Assembly: GCF_028372415.1 (NCBI RefSeq)
Contig: NC_092876.1
Location: forward strand, 60,412,385 to 60,476,384
Length of the DNA: 64,000 nt
Origin: Notamacropus eugenii
Lineage: Eukaryota > Chordata > Mammalia > Diprotodontia > Macropodidae
Direction of reading: 5' to 3'
A model generated the notes under the pieces. That model made no database searches. It was given only the letters and a program-made list of their open reading frames with translations, and was not told the DNA's origin. The translations under genes were made by a program, and so were the position numbers. Position 1 is the first letter of the stretch; every line of letters starts with the position of its first letter. Shown in pieces: positions 10,451 through 21,680 of this stretch.

Positions 10451-10814
10451 ACCCCATGATGCTCTCCAGGTTCCCTCACCCAATGCCTCCTCCTTTCCTG
10501 AGGTGAGCTCTTAAAAGCTATGCTCAGGCTCAGTTGGGCTACATCCAGATGGCAATGCTTTCAGTGTTGTCCAAGTGGCTGACAGAGTCTGCTGTCCAAG
10601 GGCCCACCCAGCTATGTGCAGAGCAGAGATTATTGAGTCATGAATTTTTTGGGCTACTGTGACCCAAGAAACAAGTTAAACTCTGAGATGGCCCTTAGTA
10701 GTGAGTAGCCCCAGGAGGAAAGAATGCAGAATGGCAGTAAACCTGATGGAAGGAGCTTAGAAACAGAGGTTTTAGACCCTCTGGAGGGAGGGTCCCTAAC
10801 CTTTATTGTGTTGT

Positions 10815-11090
10815 ACACTCCTTCATTCTTGAAGAAGACCATGACATCAAGAAGGTGATGCTATCACTTGCAAGGGAACTAGATGTAAGTGAGGCAGGGC
10901 TGTGCAAAGTCCAGCCTCACTTTGTTCTCCAGAACCATCTAGGTCCAGAGGCCAGATAAAGATCAGAATGACTGGAGGTGGCCACAGATGTAGTGGAAGA
11001 CCTTGGCCTTTTTAAACTAAGGTCTTTCCCTTTTAACCAAAGGACTCAGTTTAACCAAAGCAACACCCATTCAGTGATTAAAGCTAGGTA
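10815..11090 (-). mobile_element. LINE-like element with the 'gaaggatgaaca' tail
   Basis: Carries the antisense tail 'ttcattcttgaagaagacc' and 'gtgaggcagggctgtgcaaa'. It continues past the SINE-shared part into 'aacacccattcagtga', also present at 16130. It is therefore longer than the SINE tail and may be the autonomous partner's 3' end. Confidence 0.6.
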
Positions 11091-11129
11091 AGAAATGAGG
11101 CAAAGAATGACCTCTTCTAGTAAAAAGCC

Positions 11130-11270
11130 CATGGTCCCTTTCTCAGAATAAAATTTTTTAATGCATGAAATAAATACACAGGATTATAAAGAAAAGCAAT
11201 TATGTTGAAATAAAGATGTAATTTTTTTTCCAATTCAAGTTCACAAGCCCCTTGAAATCTTCTGGTCTAA
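11130..11270 (+). mobile_element. hAT/MER5-like DNA transposon fragment
   Basis: Contains 'tccctttctcagaataaaat' and 'atgcatgaaataaatacaca', the middle of the element also seen at 6910 and 18165. Confidence 0.5.
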
Positions 11271-11589
11271 ACACATTCATGGCACCAAACTGTAGTAATT
11301 AGGAGCTAGCTCTGAAAGCTTTAGGACCTGGGTTCAAGCCCAGCCTATGGCACATCCTCACTCCACTCTGCATCAGCTGCTCTGCCTGGATTCCATTCCA
11401 TGAAACAAGATGTCCCTCCCAGACTTCCTCTCCCCTCTGATTGGAGAGCGGGAGGCTGGAGCACTAAACTCATCCCAACGCCTTCCTTTATGGAGGGCAG
11501 AAACTGGACTTTTGGACTACTCTGAATCTGTCTTTCACCTGTCCCAGATAACTCCTGGTATCGCCTGCCCCCTCCTGTCTCCTTTTGTA

Positions 11590-11995
11590 TCTTGTTTCCC
11601 CCTCTCATTTGATTTCAAGATTCTTGAGGGCAAGGACTGTCTTTTTTTTTTCATTATATCTCCAGCACTTAGCTAGAGCAGCCAGGTAGTGCAGTGGATA
11701 GAAGGCCAAGCCTGAAATGCGGAAGACTTGTCTTCCCAAGTTCAAATCCAGGCTCAGATATTTATTAGCTATGTGACCCTGAGAAAGTTACTAAACCCTG
11801 TTTGCCTCAGTTTCCTCATCTGTAAAATGAGCTGGAGAAGGAAATGGCAAACCACGCCAGTATCTCTGCCAAGAAAATCCCAAATGGGATCACGAAGAGT
11901 CAGATACAATGGAAAGAACTCAACAGCAACAGCAACACTGAGCACAGTGTTTGGAACCTGGTAGGTTCTTAATAAATGTTTGTTGGATCGGTTGT
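11590..11995 (+). mobile_element. L2 3' end split by a Mar1-type SINE
   Basis: L2 terminus left part (11590-11672, 'ttgagggcaaggactgtc') resumes at 11943 ('acagtgtttggaacctggta'). The SINE occupies about 11673-11942. The flanks 'cacttagc' and 'cactgagc' look like an 8-bp target-site duplication with one change. Confidence 0.85.
11673..11942 (+). mobile_element. Mar1/WALLSI-type CORE-SINE, nested in L2
   Basis: Head 'gcagccaggtagtgcagtgg', CORE 'agttcaaatccaggctc', 'gagctggagaaggaaatggc', RTE-type tail 'cacgaagagtcagataca' and a CAACAG-rich end. Confidence 0.92.
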
Positions 11996-12005
11996 ATGAC
12001 TCTAA

Positions 12006-12224
12006 TACAGTAGCATCAAATTCAAATAGAAATTCAAGGTACTAAGCCCTACATAAGGATACCTGACAGCCACATGTTGACTTAGAAAACCACATGTTAA
12101 ATCATGTGTGTTTTATTTTATTTTTATTTATTATATTAGACATTTTCCAGTTACATTTTGATCTGGTTCCAGTGGCACTTGAGAGTGTTGAGAAGAGTAT
12201 GTGTTTGATACCTCTGTGTCTAAG
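12006..12224. mobile_element. hAT-like MITE with terminal inverted repeats
   Basis: The ends are inverted-repeat-like: CAGTAGCATCAAATTCAAAT at the left against GTTTGATACCTCTG at the right. The ~220-bp length and A/T-rich centre fit a non-autonomous DNA transposon. Strand cannot be set without coding sequence. Confidence 0.6.
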
Positions 12225-12394
12225 CAATTCCTTAAGATTGTAAATTAGAGAAAAACATCAACCTGCACTGGTAGAGAGACTTTCCCTTTAATGATAAAAT
12301 CACAGATCCAATCCCAATCCCTATGAACATTAATTACTGGTGTTCTAAATGGGGACTCTTTGTTCAGTGATCAACCAACTAGTTGAGACAGTAG

Positions 12395-13150
12395 TGTGCC
12401 AACAGAAAGCCACAGAGACCAGAGATAGCATGCTATATGTGAGAAACAGAAAACAGGCCAGTTTTGCTGAATGGAAGTGCATGGTGAGGTGGGAGGAAGA
12501 AATGTCCAAAAAACTGGAAAGATTGGTTGAGGCAAGGCTTTAAAAACTAAACAGAGGAGTTTATATTTGATTCTAGGAATTCTAGAAAGGGTTGGATGGG
12601 AGAATCATCATAAAAATTGAGAAAGCAAGATTTAACAAGTGATAGGACATACTTTGGCCACATAACAAGAAGATGGGACTCATTGGAAAAGACCTTGATG
12701 TTGGGAAAGACTGAAGGTAAAAGAAAAAGGGGAGAGCAGAGGATGAGATGGATAGAGTCATGGAAGCAACAGTCATGAGCTTGGACAGACTTCAACTTTG
12801 GGAGATAGCAGAGGGGGTCACAAAGAGTCAGACACAACTGAACAACAACCACAAGGGATATGTGGGATGAGAGAGAATGAGGAGTCAAGGATCACATCAT
12901 AGTTACAAATGTGGGCAACTAGGAGAATGGTAGGGCCCTGGACAGAAATAGGAAAGTATGGAAGAGGGGTGGGTTTGGGCAAGGGAGGGGTGAGATAATG
13001 AGTTCTTGTTCAGATATATTAAAATTTAAAATGTCTATGGAACATCCAGTTTGAAATGTCCAATAGGTAATTGACGATGAATGATGGAGCCTGATGGGGA
13101 GAGACCAGGTCTCAATTTATCCATCTGAGAGTCATCAGCATAGATATATC
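12395..13150 (-). mobile_element. Antisense L2 interrupted by an RTE 3' end
   Basis: Antisense L2 on both sides: 12395-12600 ('gaggagtttatatttgattc') and 12858-13150 ('agtttgaaatgtcc', 'gagtcatcagcatagatata'). An RTE terminus sits between them. Confidence 0.65.
12605..12853 (+). mobile_element. RTE (BovB-like) LINE 3' end
   Basis: Blocks 'actttggccacataacaaga', 'ccttgatgttgggaaagact' and 'gtcacaaagagtcagacac' are the classic RTE/BovB terminus, the presumed tail donor for the Mar1-type SINEs. Confidence 0.8.
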
Positions 13151-13154
13151 ATGA

Positions 13155-14135
13155 CTATTTTTCTCAAGAAGAGAATATGAAGGTGCTACACTTGGTAAAC
13201 ACTGAACAACATCATCCAAAAATGAAATTGATTATATTTTAAAAGACAGAAAATTACTGTTTACTGATGTTGTGGGAGTCATTTCCGAATTAGCTCTGTG
13301 TCTGCAGTCAGATCATCAGCTGCCTTTTAAAAAACAAGAAAGAAAAGGTAAAATTTAATATAAAATTAGAAGAATCTGTGTAACCCATGTGTCAATTGTC
13401 CCCAATTCCCTAACACAGTTGGACTGGGTTACCAATTAGGGTCTCCCTCAAAAATGATCTCTATAAGTCATTCTGCCCCCTACCCAAAGTTTCCCAGGAG
13501 AATACCAGAATGTCTTTCCTGTCCCTGTAAGATCCCTTAGCTCTCTTGCAAGTATCTAGGCAACTCTTTTTCCCTTTCTGGAGGCTTCAAGCAGCCCACA
13601 TTCTGGTGGATCCTACCTTCCTTCTGGACTTATGCAGTCTACATAACAAATGGTACCAACATATGGATGGTTCTGGATTGCTCCTTGATGTATGTGGTTT
13701 CTTGCCATGCCAATTCTTTTCCAACTTGGGGACAACTAATACAAGGTGGACTGTGGCCTTCCCTCTAGGTCCAAATGAGACGGAGTGTCTCCATCTCCTC
13801 TCCCACCTTCTTTCATCAAGATTCCAAATCCTTTTTCTCTTCTGCTTGTTGAAGTTTTATTTTTTCTTTATATATCTCCACCTGGCACTGGTTCCTCTTG
13901 GTGTAGCTCTCCATCTGGGTAAATCTCTCCTTCTGTGTTTGAGTCTTATCTCCCTTTAAAGATTAAGCCCAAGAATCAACTCAGATTATGAACTCTATCC
14001 ATTGCCAAGATGCCAACTTCATGTTCATAAGTAGTATCACCCTACAGAACAGTGAAAAGTAGTGGAGGGAGAAACACTATAGAAACCTTGGCACGGTATG
14101 AGATCCAATTAAGCCAGACCATCCTTTGAGAATTT
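13155..14135. other. Unassigned sequence
   Basis: No gene is supported. The plus-strand open frame at 13546-13959 (137 codons) has a leucine- and phenylalanine-rich end caused by polypyrimidine bias and no recognisable domain. An unrecognised old repeat is possible. Confidence 0.35.
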
Positions 14136-14142
14136 ATAGATG

Positions 14143-14400
14143 AGCTAGGTGGCGTAGTGGATAGAGCTCCAGGCCTAGAGTCAAGATGATTCATCATCCT
14201 GAGTTCAAACCTGGATTCAGACATATACTAGCTGTGTAATCCTGGGCAAGTCACTTAACCCTATTCACCCCAGTTTCCTCATCTATAAAATGAGCTGGAG
14301 AAGGAAATGGCAAACCACTCCAGTAGTTCTGCCAAGAAAACCCTAAATGGGGTTATGAAGAGTTGGGCATGACTCGAAAAAAAAAAGACTGAACAAACAG
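14143..14400 (+). mobile_element. Mar1/WALLSI-type CORE-SINE
   Basis: Head 'gagctaggtggcgtagtgga', CORE 'ctagctgtgtaatcctgggc', 'gctggagaaggaaatggcaa' and RTE-type tail 'ggttatgaagagttgggcat' with an A-rich end. Confidence 0.9.
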
Positions 14401-14409
14401 ATATGAAAT

Positions 14410-14700
14410 GAAATAGATTTGCCAGTATTTCTGTAGCAAATAACTCTCATCATCAATACAAAATCATCACTTTTGGAATTTACCACCCCAATAGCCAATG
14501 CACTATGTGAAGAAGTGAAAATGGCACTCAAGAAAATTAAGTCAGGAATTGCAGCTGGGCCAAGCCAAGTAAACACAGAAGAAATTCATGCTGGAGGTGA
14601 CACAGTTTTAAAGGGAATAGGGGCTCAGTTTTCAAGATATCTCAAAGACAGGTAGATTCCAAAATAATCCATAATAATCAACACATTAAGGATCCATGAT
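14410..14700 (+). mobile_element. RTE-clade LINE reverse-transcriptase fragment
   Basis: The frame 14473-14655 contains EVKMALKKIKSGIAAGPSQV then EIHAGGDTVLKGI, matching the RTE palm start (E..AL..LKNGKAPGPDGI..E.LKAGGD). It is an internal, 5'- and 3'-truncated piece directly after a SINE. Confidence 0.75.
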
Positions 14701-14854
14701 TTTGTTGTACTAGATGTCCCCCTACCTCACTGCCCCCCCATCATTGGCACTGATACAGATCCCAGCCCTACCACAATATAACAATCTCCAAGAATGTCCT
14801 GCTTGAAAAAATGCAGCCAATTGGTGATGAGTCTGAATTTAATTCATCTGGACC

Positions 14855-15000
14855 TCAGAGGAGTGGTATATCATAGATCTAGACCTACATGGGACCTTAG
14901 AGGAAATCCAGCCAATCTTTTGACTGTACAAATGAGAAAGGTAAAGTAATCTGTCCAAGGTCACATAACTAATAAGGGTCAGGGAAAGGTTTTGCACTCA
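14855..15000 (-). mobile_element. MIR3-type SINE
   Basis: Antisense L3-type tail 'catgggaccttagaggaaat', then 'caaatgagaaaggtaaagta' and 'ccaaggtcacataact'. Confidence 0.7.
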
Positions 15001-15240
15001 GGTCTTTGTGAGACAAAGCTCAGGCATGGGCATCAGCCAGTAAAAAGGCTCAAGAGATGAAAGGGAACAAGAAGGCCAGTGCCATGGATCACAGAGCACA
15101 TGGAGGGGGAAAAGGGGTTAGGCTGGTCACATTTACCACCTTGATCCTGGAGGTTAGGATGGCTTCCTCAACCTCTGAGAATATTGCTAATTCATTGTGC
15201 TTTCCCCCATGCTGCACTCTCCCAGGTCATCCAATCAACT
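15000..15240. other. Unassigned sequence
   Basis: No gene or confident repeat recognised. Confidence 0.3.
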
Positions 15241-15630
15241 CTACTACAGCAGGAATGCCCTCTACAACTTCTCCCCATTAAGTGGGAGACAATTTGAAGA
15301 CACTCCTCCCCACCCAGAGAGCAGGGAGCTTACCACCCCAGAGGGAGCCCATCCCATCTTCCAGGGGCAGCTCTGATTGTTCAGAAGTTCTTCCTTTCCA
15401 TTGCCATGGCCATCCTCCTATGACCTTATCACCTCATGCAACAGCAATTGCATCAACCTCTAGACTGGCCTCTCTGCTTCCAGTCTTTCCCAACAGGGCC
15501 ACTCTGCAAAGGTTGTTCGATTCATCTCCCTGGAGTCTAGCTCTGCTCAGGTCACTCTCCCTACTCTGAGATTCTTTCATTGCAGTGGTGGAAAGAGCTA
15601 GACCTGGCATTCCCCAAACCTGCATCACCT
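15240..15630. mobile_element. CR1/L3 (-) followed by L2 (+) fragment
   Basis: 15245-15405 is antisense CR1/L3 ('cagctctgattgttcagaag'). 15410-15625 is plus-strand L2 ('cctctagactggcctctctg'). Confidence 0.6.
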
Positions 15631-15639
15631 ACCCAGTTG

Positions 15640-15885
15640 ATTGAACAGCAATTTCTGGTGATGAGAGTAAAGGGATTAGGAAGAACAAGGATTGGTCAGG
15701 ATCCAGAAAGGGAACAATGAGCCAGGAGTTGAGCTTGTCACTAGGTACCTTGGGCAGGGCAGGGCATCTTGGGACTTGTAATCTGTCTCAAAGCCTTTAC
15801 CTTCCCCCATGGCCCTTTCTGACAGCATCATGAAAGGAAGAGGACAATGTTAGAAGGAACCTGGACCATGAGTTTGGTCATGGTA
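15640..15885. other. Unassigned sequence
   Basis: Nothing recognised. Confidence 0.3.
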
Positions 15886-15892
15886 CCAAATT

Positions 15893-16195
15893 GTATTTGT
15901 TCTTCATTCTCAAAGAGCACCGTGACGTCAAGGAATGATGATATGACCTGCAGTTGACTTTGATTTGAGTGAGGGAGGGCTGTGCAAGGTCACTAGCCTC
16001 ACTTTCTCCTCCAGAACCATCTGGATCCAGGGGCCAGATATCGATCAGGACCACTGGAGATAACCCAAGATGCAATGGGAGACTCTGGCCCTTTTACGCT
16101 AAGGTCTTTTCAGGTTCCCACTTTGAGTGAGGTAACACCCATTCAGTGAGTCAAAGGATGACCCTTTGAATCAAAACTCTTTACCCAGCTTCCTG
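15893..16195 (-). mobile_element. LINE-like element with the 'gaaggatgaaca' tail
   Basis: Same order as the copy at 10815: 'gttcttcattctcaaagagc', CTTTGATTTGAGTGAGGGA, 'ctcctccagaaccatctgga', then the extension 'aacacccattcagtga'. The two extended copies define a longer element. Confidence 0.65.
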
Positions 16196-16214
16196 AACAA
16201 CCAGGGACAACTCA

Positions 16215-16345
16215 TTCCACTCTTCTCTAGCTCAGTTTCTTCATCTCTCAAATAAGAGGATGAAGTTAGATGGTCTCTAAAGCCGCTCCCAGCTCTGACA
16301 TCCTGTGTTCTAAGGTCTTTTTTAACTTTAGAATTCTATGAGTAG
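16215..16345 (+). repeat. MIR3 3' end with about two 33-bp units
   Basis: 'ctcagtttcttcatctctc' and 'gaagttagatggtctctaaa' lead into 'cccagctctgacatcctgtg', a canonical array unit, and one decayed unit. This is the shortest array, so it resembles an early stage. Confidence 0.8.
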
Positions 16346-16349
16346 CTAT

Positions 16350-16760
16350 ATATCTCTGTCCCTGGGGCACTCAGCAGGTGGCTTTCTCCCCCTGGCCCTG
16401 GACTGTCCACTGTGATCGTGTTCTCCACATTAAACATTTAAGAGCCCTGGTCCTACTCAACAAGAGACAGAGTATCTATCCTGGGGTCCTGGACCCAAGC
16501 CAGAGGATTATGTTCTCACAGCCTAGATACCCCTCAGAATCTAGCCCTCTACTGGGAACAGCTACTATGTTCCATTTCAGAGCCACTTGCATTTTGAGAG
16601 TCAGTCAACTAACATACCCTCTAAAAGTACTTGCCTAGAGCATTCAAATCACCTGATTTTGTTAACTTGGTCCCTGTTTCTTCCAAAGGACTCCAAACCT
16701 TCTGTACCCCTTTATTCTCAGAATAAATATATTCTATCCTTCTGGGAATAAGGAAGGGAT
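16350..16760. other. Unassigned sequence
   Basis: No gene and no confident repeat. Confidence 0.3.
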
Positions 16761-16794
16761 AAGAATCATAGGCTCATATTTTTAGGAGTACAAA

Positions 16795-17225
16795 AAAAAA
16801 AAACCTGAGGCACAAAGACAGTCCCAGAGTCACATGATAAATATCTGAGGTAGGATTGAAACCTGGATCTTCCTGACTCCCAGACCAGTGTTCCAGCCAT
16901 GACACCACACTTCCCTTAGTGAGACAGTAAGCCTTGTCCCAGTGAGAGAGAACCAGAGGGTTCCAGCAGCTGGTCCAACCAAACAGCAAAGTAGCCAGGG
17001 CTTGAATCTGCATCCTCCAATTTTCCAGGGTTCAGTTTCCTAGATTTCTCTGTCCTTAGTCTTTCTTTCTTCTCATAGAGTCCTAGAGTCCCAGATCAGG
17101 AAGAGACCATGAGAAACATTTCATCTAACCCTTTTATTTTACAGGGAAAGAAACTGAGGGCTAGAGAAAGGATTCAAACCCAAGTCTTCTGGCTTTCTGT
17201 CCATGAGGTTCTTTCCCCTATACCA
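16795..17225 (-). mobile_element. Antisense MIR fragments
   Basis: 16795-16915 ('gacagtcccagagtcacatg') and 17115-17225 ('acagggaaagaaactgaggg') are antisense MIR CORE pieces with unassigned sequence between them. Confidence 0.55.
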
Positions 17226-17496
17226 CAGCTGCTCCTCCAGACATGAGATGTGGAAGTCCATGTAGCACTGCTCCCCTATCCCCCCATGGACAAGAACCAA
17301 AAGGTGGCAGGTGCAGAGAATCACTCCCCTGGAGTGTGTCCATCTGTGCCTTCCCCCTGCCCCCATCCAACCTCCCTTTCCCTTATTGGGTCAGACCCTG
17401 GCTGAGTTCACCCCTGGCATGAGATGCTGAGAATACTTCTTGGTTTCCATGGCAGCCTCAGATCAGGGGGCGAGGAGTGAGTTTGTGTTTGTGTAT

Positions 17497-17533
<37 letters not shown>

Positions 17534-17690
17534 CCAGATTTAGAGGAGAGAAATACCTCAAGAAACAGGAAAGATTCTACTCCTGCCCCCACTCCATAGA
17601 AGCTCTAGGCACTTTGCAGGGTAAAAAGCGCTTTTCTCAGGACATGGGTGTCAGAGACTAATAGTATAAGTATTATCGTTCCCCCTTTCT
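17226..17690 (+). other. Unassigned sequence with a (TG)n tract
   Basis: 17489-17529 is a TG dinucleotide run. No gene recognised on either side. Confidence 0.5.
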
Positions 17691-17800
17691 TTTTTTTTTT
17701 TTTTTCAGATAACAGATATGGGATCTTGTGACTTATCCAGGGTCACGCACCAAGTCTCAGAGCCATGAGTCAGAACTCTTTCCACTACACTAATCATTCT
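17690..17800 (-). mobile_element. Antisense MIR fragment with T-rich edge
   Basis: A 17-T run precedes 'gacttatccagggtcacgca', the CORE of an antisense MIR. Confidence 0.55.
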
Positions 17801-18160
17801 TCCTCCAGATGTTCTCCCTTCCCCTCCTTTCCCTCTGCCAACCCCACCCCCCCCCCATTGCTACTGGACAGATGTTGCTCTGGGTGAAGGGAGGGGAGAG
17901 GGAGGAGAGAAGATTCAGGGATCTGAGATCCCTTTCCCAGGGAAAGAGAAGACAATAAAATCTCGAGCCCTTTCCTGCTCTGCCTATCCAAGGATTCCAG
18001 GGTCTCTAATTGCTACCACTTGCCCAGCCTTTTGCAAGGGAGTCTGAAAAGCTTTGGATTCTTGCCAGGGGATCAGGATTCTTCAGGTGATTGGCTCAAC
18101 TACTTCCCAGGGAAAAGACTAAGGAATGAAAGCTGGAGCCCTCCCCCAGTCCCCAATCTC
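17800..18160. other. Unassigned sequence
   Basis: No gene supported. Contains a purine-rich, C-run-flanked stretch (17845-17910). Confidence 0.3.
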
Positions 18161-18164
18161 AAGA

Positions 18165-18360
18165 ATAAGGTACTTTACATTTTTGGTGTCATGGACTCCT
18201 TTGGAGAGTCAGGTGAAATCTCTGGACCCTTTATCAGAATAATGTTTTCAAGTGCATAAAATAAATTCATAGGGTTACAAAAGAAATCGATTACAATGCA
18301 ATACAGTTATAAAGAACAAAAAAAAAACCTAGGTTCACAGAACCCAAATTGAGAAGCACA
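18165..18360 (+). mobile_element. hAT/MER5-like DNA transposon
   Basis: The most complete copy of this family here: 'gtgtcatggactcctttgga', 'tcagaataatgttttcaagt', 'gcataaaataaattcatagg', ending 'aacccaaattgagaagcaca'. Confidence 0.6.
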
Positions 18361-18364
18361 GGGG

Positions 18365-19325
18365 TAGATTTGTCTCTACCCCCTCCACACACACACATAT
18401 ACCTGTCAATAATCAACTATATACATCCTACACATGTCCTACATACTCTCAAACATACAACCATACATACCTACCCAACTCCCCACCAATCCAACCAGCC
18501 AAGCAGGCACATTGCTTGGAATGGATAAGAGAGAGTGAGTGTCCCAGGGAAACTACAGAGTTGTTGAGAAATTTATGTTAGAAGAGAAAATGCCAGTTCT
18601 AACACGGTCTATTCAAACATTCTCCTCCCCGCCCTAGGGGCATTTGGGGTCAGTCCTTAGGTTTGCTCTTACAGGGGGTGCCAGTTCCTGGTTAAATTTC
18701 AGGTAGAAATCTCTAGCATAAAGGAGAGAGCCCCAGACCAGGTACCAGCCAGAGGACCTGTGCTTCCTGTGATTGAATCCCCAAGATCTAAATTACTGGC
18801 AGATGACCTTGGACCATTCATTTCCCCTTCTCAGAAGCATCGAGTTTCTCATCTGAAAAACGAAGATTTGGTGTCCCAGTGAGTTCTCACAGATACCACA
18901 CACATCTACCTACATACCTACATTCATCCTCATAGGTCTCTTGGGTCCCACCCCAGACCTCTAGGCTAGCATAGTAGGGGACAAAAAGAATGAAAGAGAC
19001 CTGGGAGCCTGGAAAAGTTGCCTGGATTGAGCAACCTTTGAATGGAAAGTCACAACATCCCCAAACAAGTTCTGGGCCTCATTAGCAACTTACGCTCCCT
19101 GGGGAATTTCCAGCCTTGATCTTCCTGCTCCAAAGGTCAAGAGTCTGGTGGAATTTCCCTCAACCTGGCCAAGTCCCCACCAGGGCACAAGAGATAGGGT
19201 GGGGGATTAGGGTGTGGGACCTCCCTTAGTCTGGACGCAACCCGTTATGTGTCTCTGTTGATGTACTAATATCAACTGTACTGAAGTACTATCAACCAGG
19301 AGACTCCAGGGTCCTTTTAGAAACT
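18365..19325. other. Unassigned sequence with a short CA-rich edge
   Basis: 18380-18500 is C/A-rich low complexity. The rest (about 800 bp) shows no recognised repeat or gene. Confidence 0.35.
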
Positions 19326-19329
19326 TAGA

Positions 19330-19835
19330 TGCAGAATGTCAGAGCTAGAGACGATCTCCAAACATAGAATGTCTGGGTTACAAAAGACCTGCACATAGAA
19401 CACAGTCAGAACTGGACAGAGACTTAGAAAATAGAATGTCAGAGCTTGGAAGGACCTAAACAGTGAATGTCAGAGCTGAGAGGGATATCAGAACACAGAA
19501 TATCAGAGCTGGGAGGGGCCTTAGAACACAGAATGTCAGAATTAGGAGGGCCCTTGGAACACAGAATGTCAGAGCTGGGAGGGCCCTTAGAACACAGAAT
19601 GTCAGAATTGGGAGGGCCCTTGGAACACAGAATGTCAGAGCTGGGAGGGGCCTTAGAACACAGAATGTCAGAATTAGGAGGGCCTTTGGAACACATATGT
19701 CAGAGCTGGGAGGGGCCTTAAAACAGAGAATGTCAGTAGGAAGAGATATTAGAACATAGAATGTCAGAGCTGGGAAGGATCTTAGGACATAGTGCTTGAA
19801 CAGAGGATATCAGAGTTAGAAGAGACCTTAGAAAT
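19330..19835 (-). repeat. 33-bp minisatellite array with 66-bp higher-order unit
   Basis: About 15 antisense units. From 19499 to 19720 two subtypes alternate: one with 'agagctgggagggg' plus 'cttagaacac', the other with 'agaattaggaggg' plus 'cttggaacac'. This gives a 66-bp dimer repeated about 3.5 times. The artefact peptide shows it as alternating PPN/PPS. It merges at the right into an antisense MIR3 (19840-19990). Confidence 0.93.
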
Positions 19836-19839
19836 CCAG

Positions 19840-20610
19840 CAAAATCCCTTTTTTTAATAGAAAGAAGCAAAGGTTCAGAAATGGGAAGAGACTCGTGCAA
19901 GGTCCTATGATCAGCCAGTGGTGCAGACCAGACTGTGTGCCCTGCCTCCTAAGCCCATTCTTGTACATCATAGGGCCTCTCCTGAGCCCACACATGAGAA
20001 CTATTTGAATTAGACAGTGAGCTTTCTGTAAGTAGGGATTGTTTCATTCTTTGTCATTGTCTAACAGTGCCTGACAAAGAGCAGATCTGGTTGATTGGGA
20101 ACCTTCAGAAGACAAAGGGCTAAGGCAAGCTTTTTTGGGCTTGATGGTGCCCCAAACCTTAAAGAACAATGGCCCACATATCTATGCTTTCTTTCTACAC
20201 ATTCTCTCATTTACTCTTGCACCAACTCCATGTGGCAAGAGATGCAAATCTTCTTCTTCTTCTCCAAAATTATTCTTGTCTTACAGAAGAATGATAGTCT
20301 TAAAGATGAGGAAACTGAGACCCAGGAAAGGAAAGGAACTCACACAGGATCACACAATTATTGTGTCTGAGGCCAGATTTTGACTCAAGTCTTTCCGACA
20401 TGTCTCTTTCAACTACATCACGTTGTCTCTAAAACTTAGGATCATAAAATTTGGAGTTGGGAACTATCTTAGAAATAGACCAGTCTCCTCAAATTACAGA
20501 AAAGGAAACTGAGGCTCAGAGAGGGAAAGAACCTTCCTTAATGTCACACAGGTTGTAAGTAATCCAGTCAGGCCTCAAATCCAGCTCTCCCGTCTCCAAA
20601 TCTAGTTGTT
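19840..20610. mobile_element. MIR3 (-), L2 (+) tail, MIR (-), MIR3 (-)
   Basis: 19840-19985 antisense MIR3. 20010-20095 plus-strand L2 terminus ('gtgagctttctgtaagtagg'). 20200-20395 antisense MIR ('aagatgaggaaactgagacc'). 20440-20600 antisense MIR3 ('aaaggaaactgaggctcaga'). Confidence 0.65.
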
Positions 20611-20869
20611 GTTTGTGTTTTTGCTTTTTTTTTCTCCCACCATTCTTCGATAGGAACAGGGCTATTCAACAGATGCCTTAAAATACTCGCAACATACTGG
20701 CGGGAGTCTTGGGTTCTAGCCATTTGCCCCAAACCAGGAAGTAAAGCTAAGATTCTTCAACAGAGAAATATTTTTCTCCCAAGCAGGAGGGAGTGAGAAG
20801 GGAGCAAAACTAAAAAACAAAACCAGAAAAAATACACACCCCAAACCCTAAAAAAAACCTCCAACCACC

Positions 20870-21340
20870 AATTTTGTGGATGCAGTTGCCAGGGAAACAG
20901 TGAGAGATGCATCTGGTGCTGGTTCCCTGCCTGCCTGAGCCCCTAGCATCTCCCCAGGAGGGCATTCTCCTCATGTCACTATGGGGCACAGGGGGCCAGG
21001 GCTAAGTAAGGGGACCCTGGCGATCATGTTGCCCTGACTGCTTCCCATTGTCCCGAAGAATAGAAAGGCGGAGAGGAAACAATGAAACCTTCCACAATAG
21101 GCAGCCAGATGATCACCCCCAGATGCACCTGGGGATGGAGAGAGGCCTGGCTCATCTCCTGAGAGCCTGCTTGCCCATTGGGAAAGGGGGATTAATGCTG
21201 GACGATGATCCCACCTTCGTTGCCAGGAAGTTGGCACTTGGCACTTATAGGAGCAATCAGGATTTCCATATTCCTGTGGAGCCCCAAGCCCTGAGCTCTG
21301 CCCTCCATTCTCCCCTACATATATCAGGTCATTATTAATT
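20870..21340. promoter_or_regulatory. Repeat-poor block with an RFX-like X-box
   Basis: No repeat recognised. GTTGCCAGGGAAAC at 20887-20900 fits the RFX X-box consensus (GTNRCC..RGYAAC type) with one departure. 'aggaaacaatgaaacc' lies 180 bp further on. A regulatory role is inferred only. Confidence 0.35.
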
Positions 21341-21474
21341 CATAGACAGGCCTAGGCTCCTGTTCTGATATTCTCTGCTTTCCTAGAACTTTCATGATCA
21401 ATTCCCCTTCCAGAGAAGCAGGAAAAGAGGGAGGGAGTCCAACTTTGAGGGTTCCCAGACAAAGAGCCAGAGAA

Positions 21475-21680
21475 TCGTAGAATGTTAGAACTGGAAGTGA
21501 ACTTGCAATATGGGTCCTTACTGGAAAGAACCTCAGAGATCACCTAATCCAACCCTTGAGTTTTCTAGATGAACAAATGAAGACTTCAAACTGGTTAAAT
21601 CACTGGCCCATGACCACACAGCCTATACTGGCTCTGAATCCAGTGCTCTGAACACTACTGTAGGCTGTGTCCAACAACAT
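21475..21680 (-). mobile_element. L3/MIR3 fragment
   Basis: 'gaatgttagaactggaagtg' and 'cctcagagatcacctaatcc' are an antisense L3/MIR3 end with one partial 33-bp duplication. Confidence 0.6.

Noticed and set aside
13546-13959. Possible 137-residue membrane protein
   Set aside because: Hydrophobicity follows from pyrimidine-rich DNA. There is no homology I recognise, no splice or promoter signal, and it is flanked by repeats.
14473-14655. A host gene exon
   Set aside because: The translation matches the RTE reverse transcriptase.
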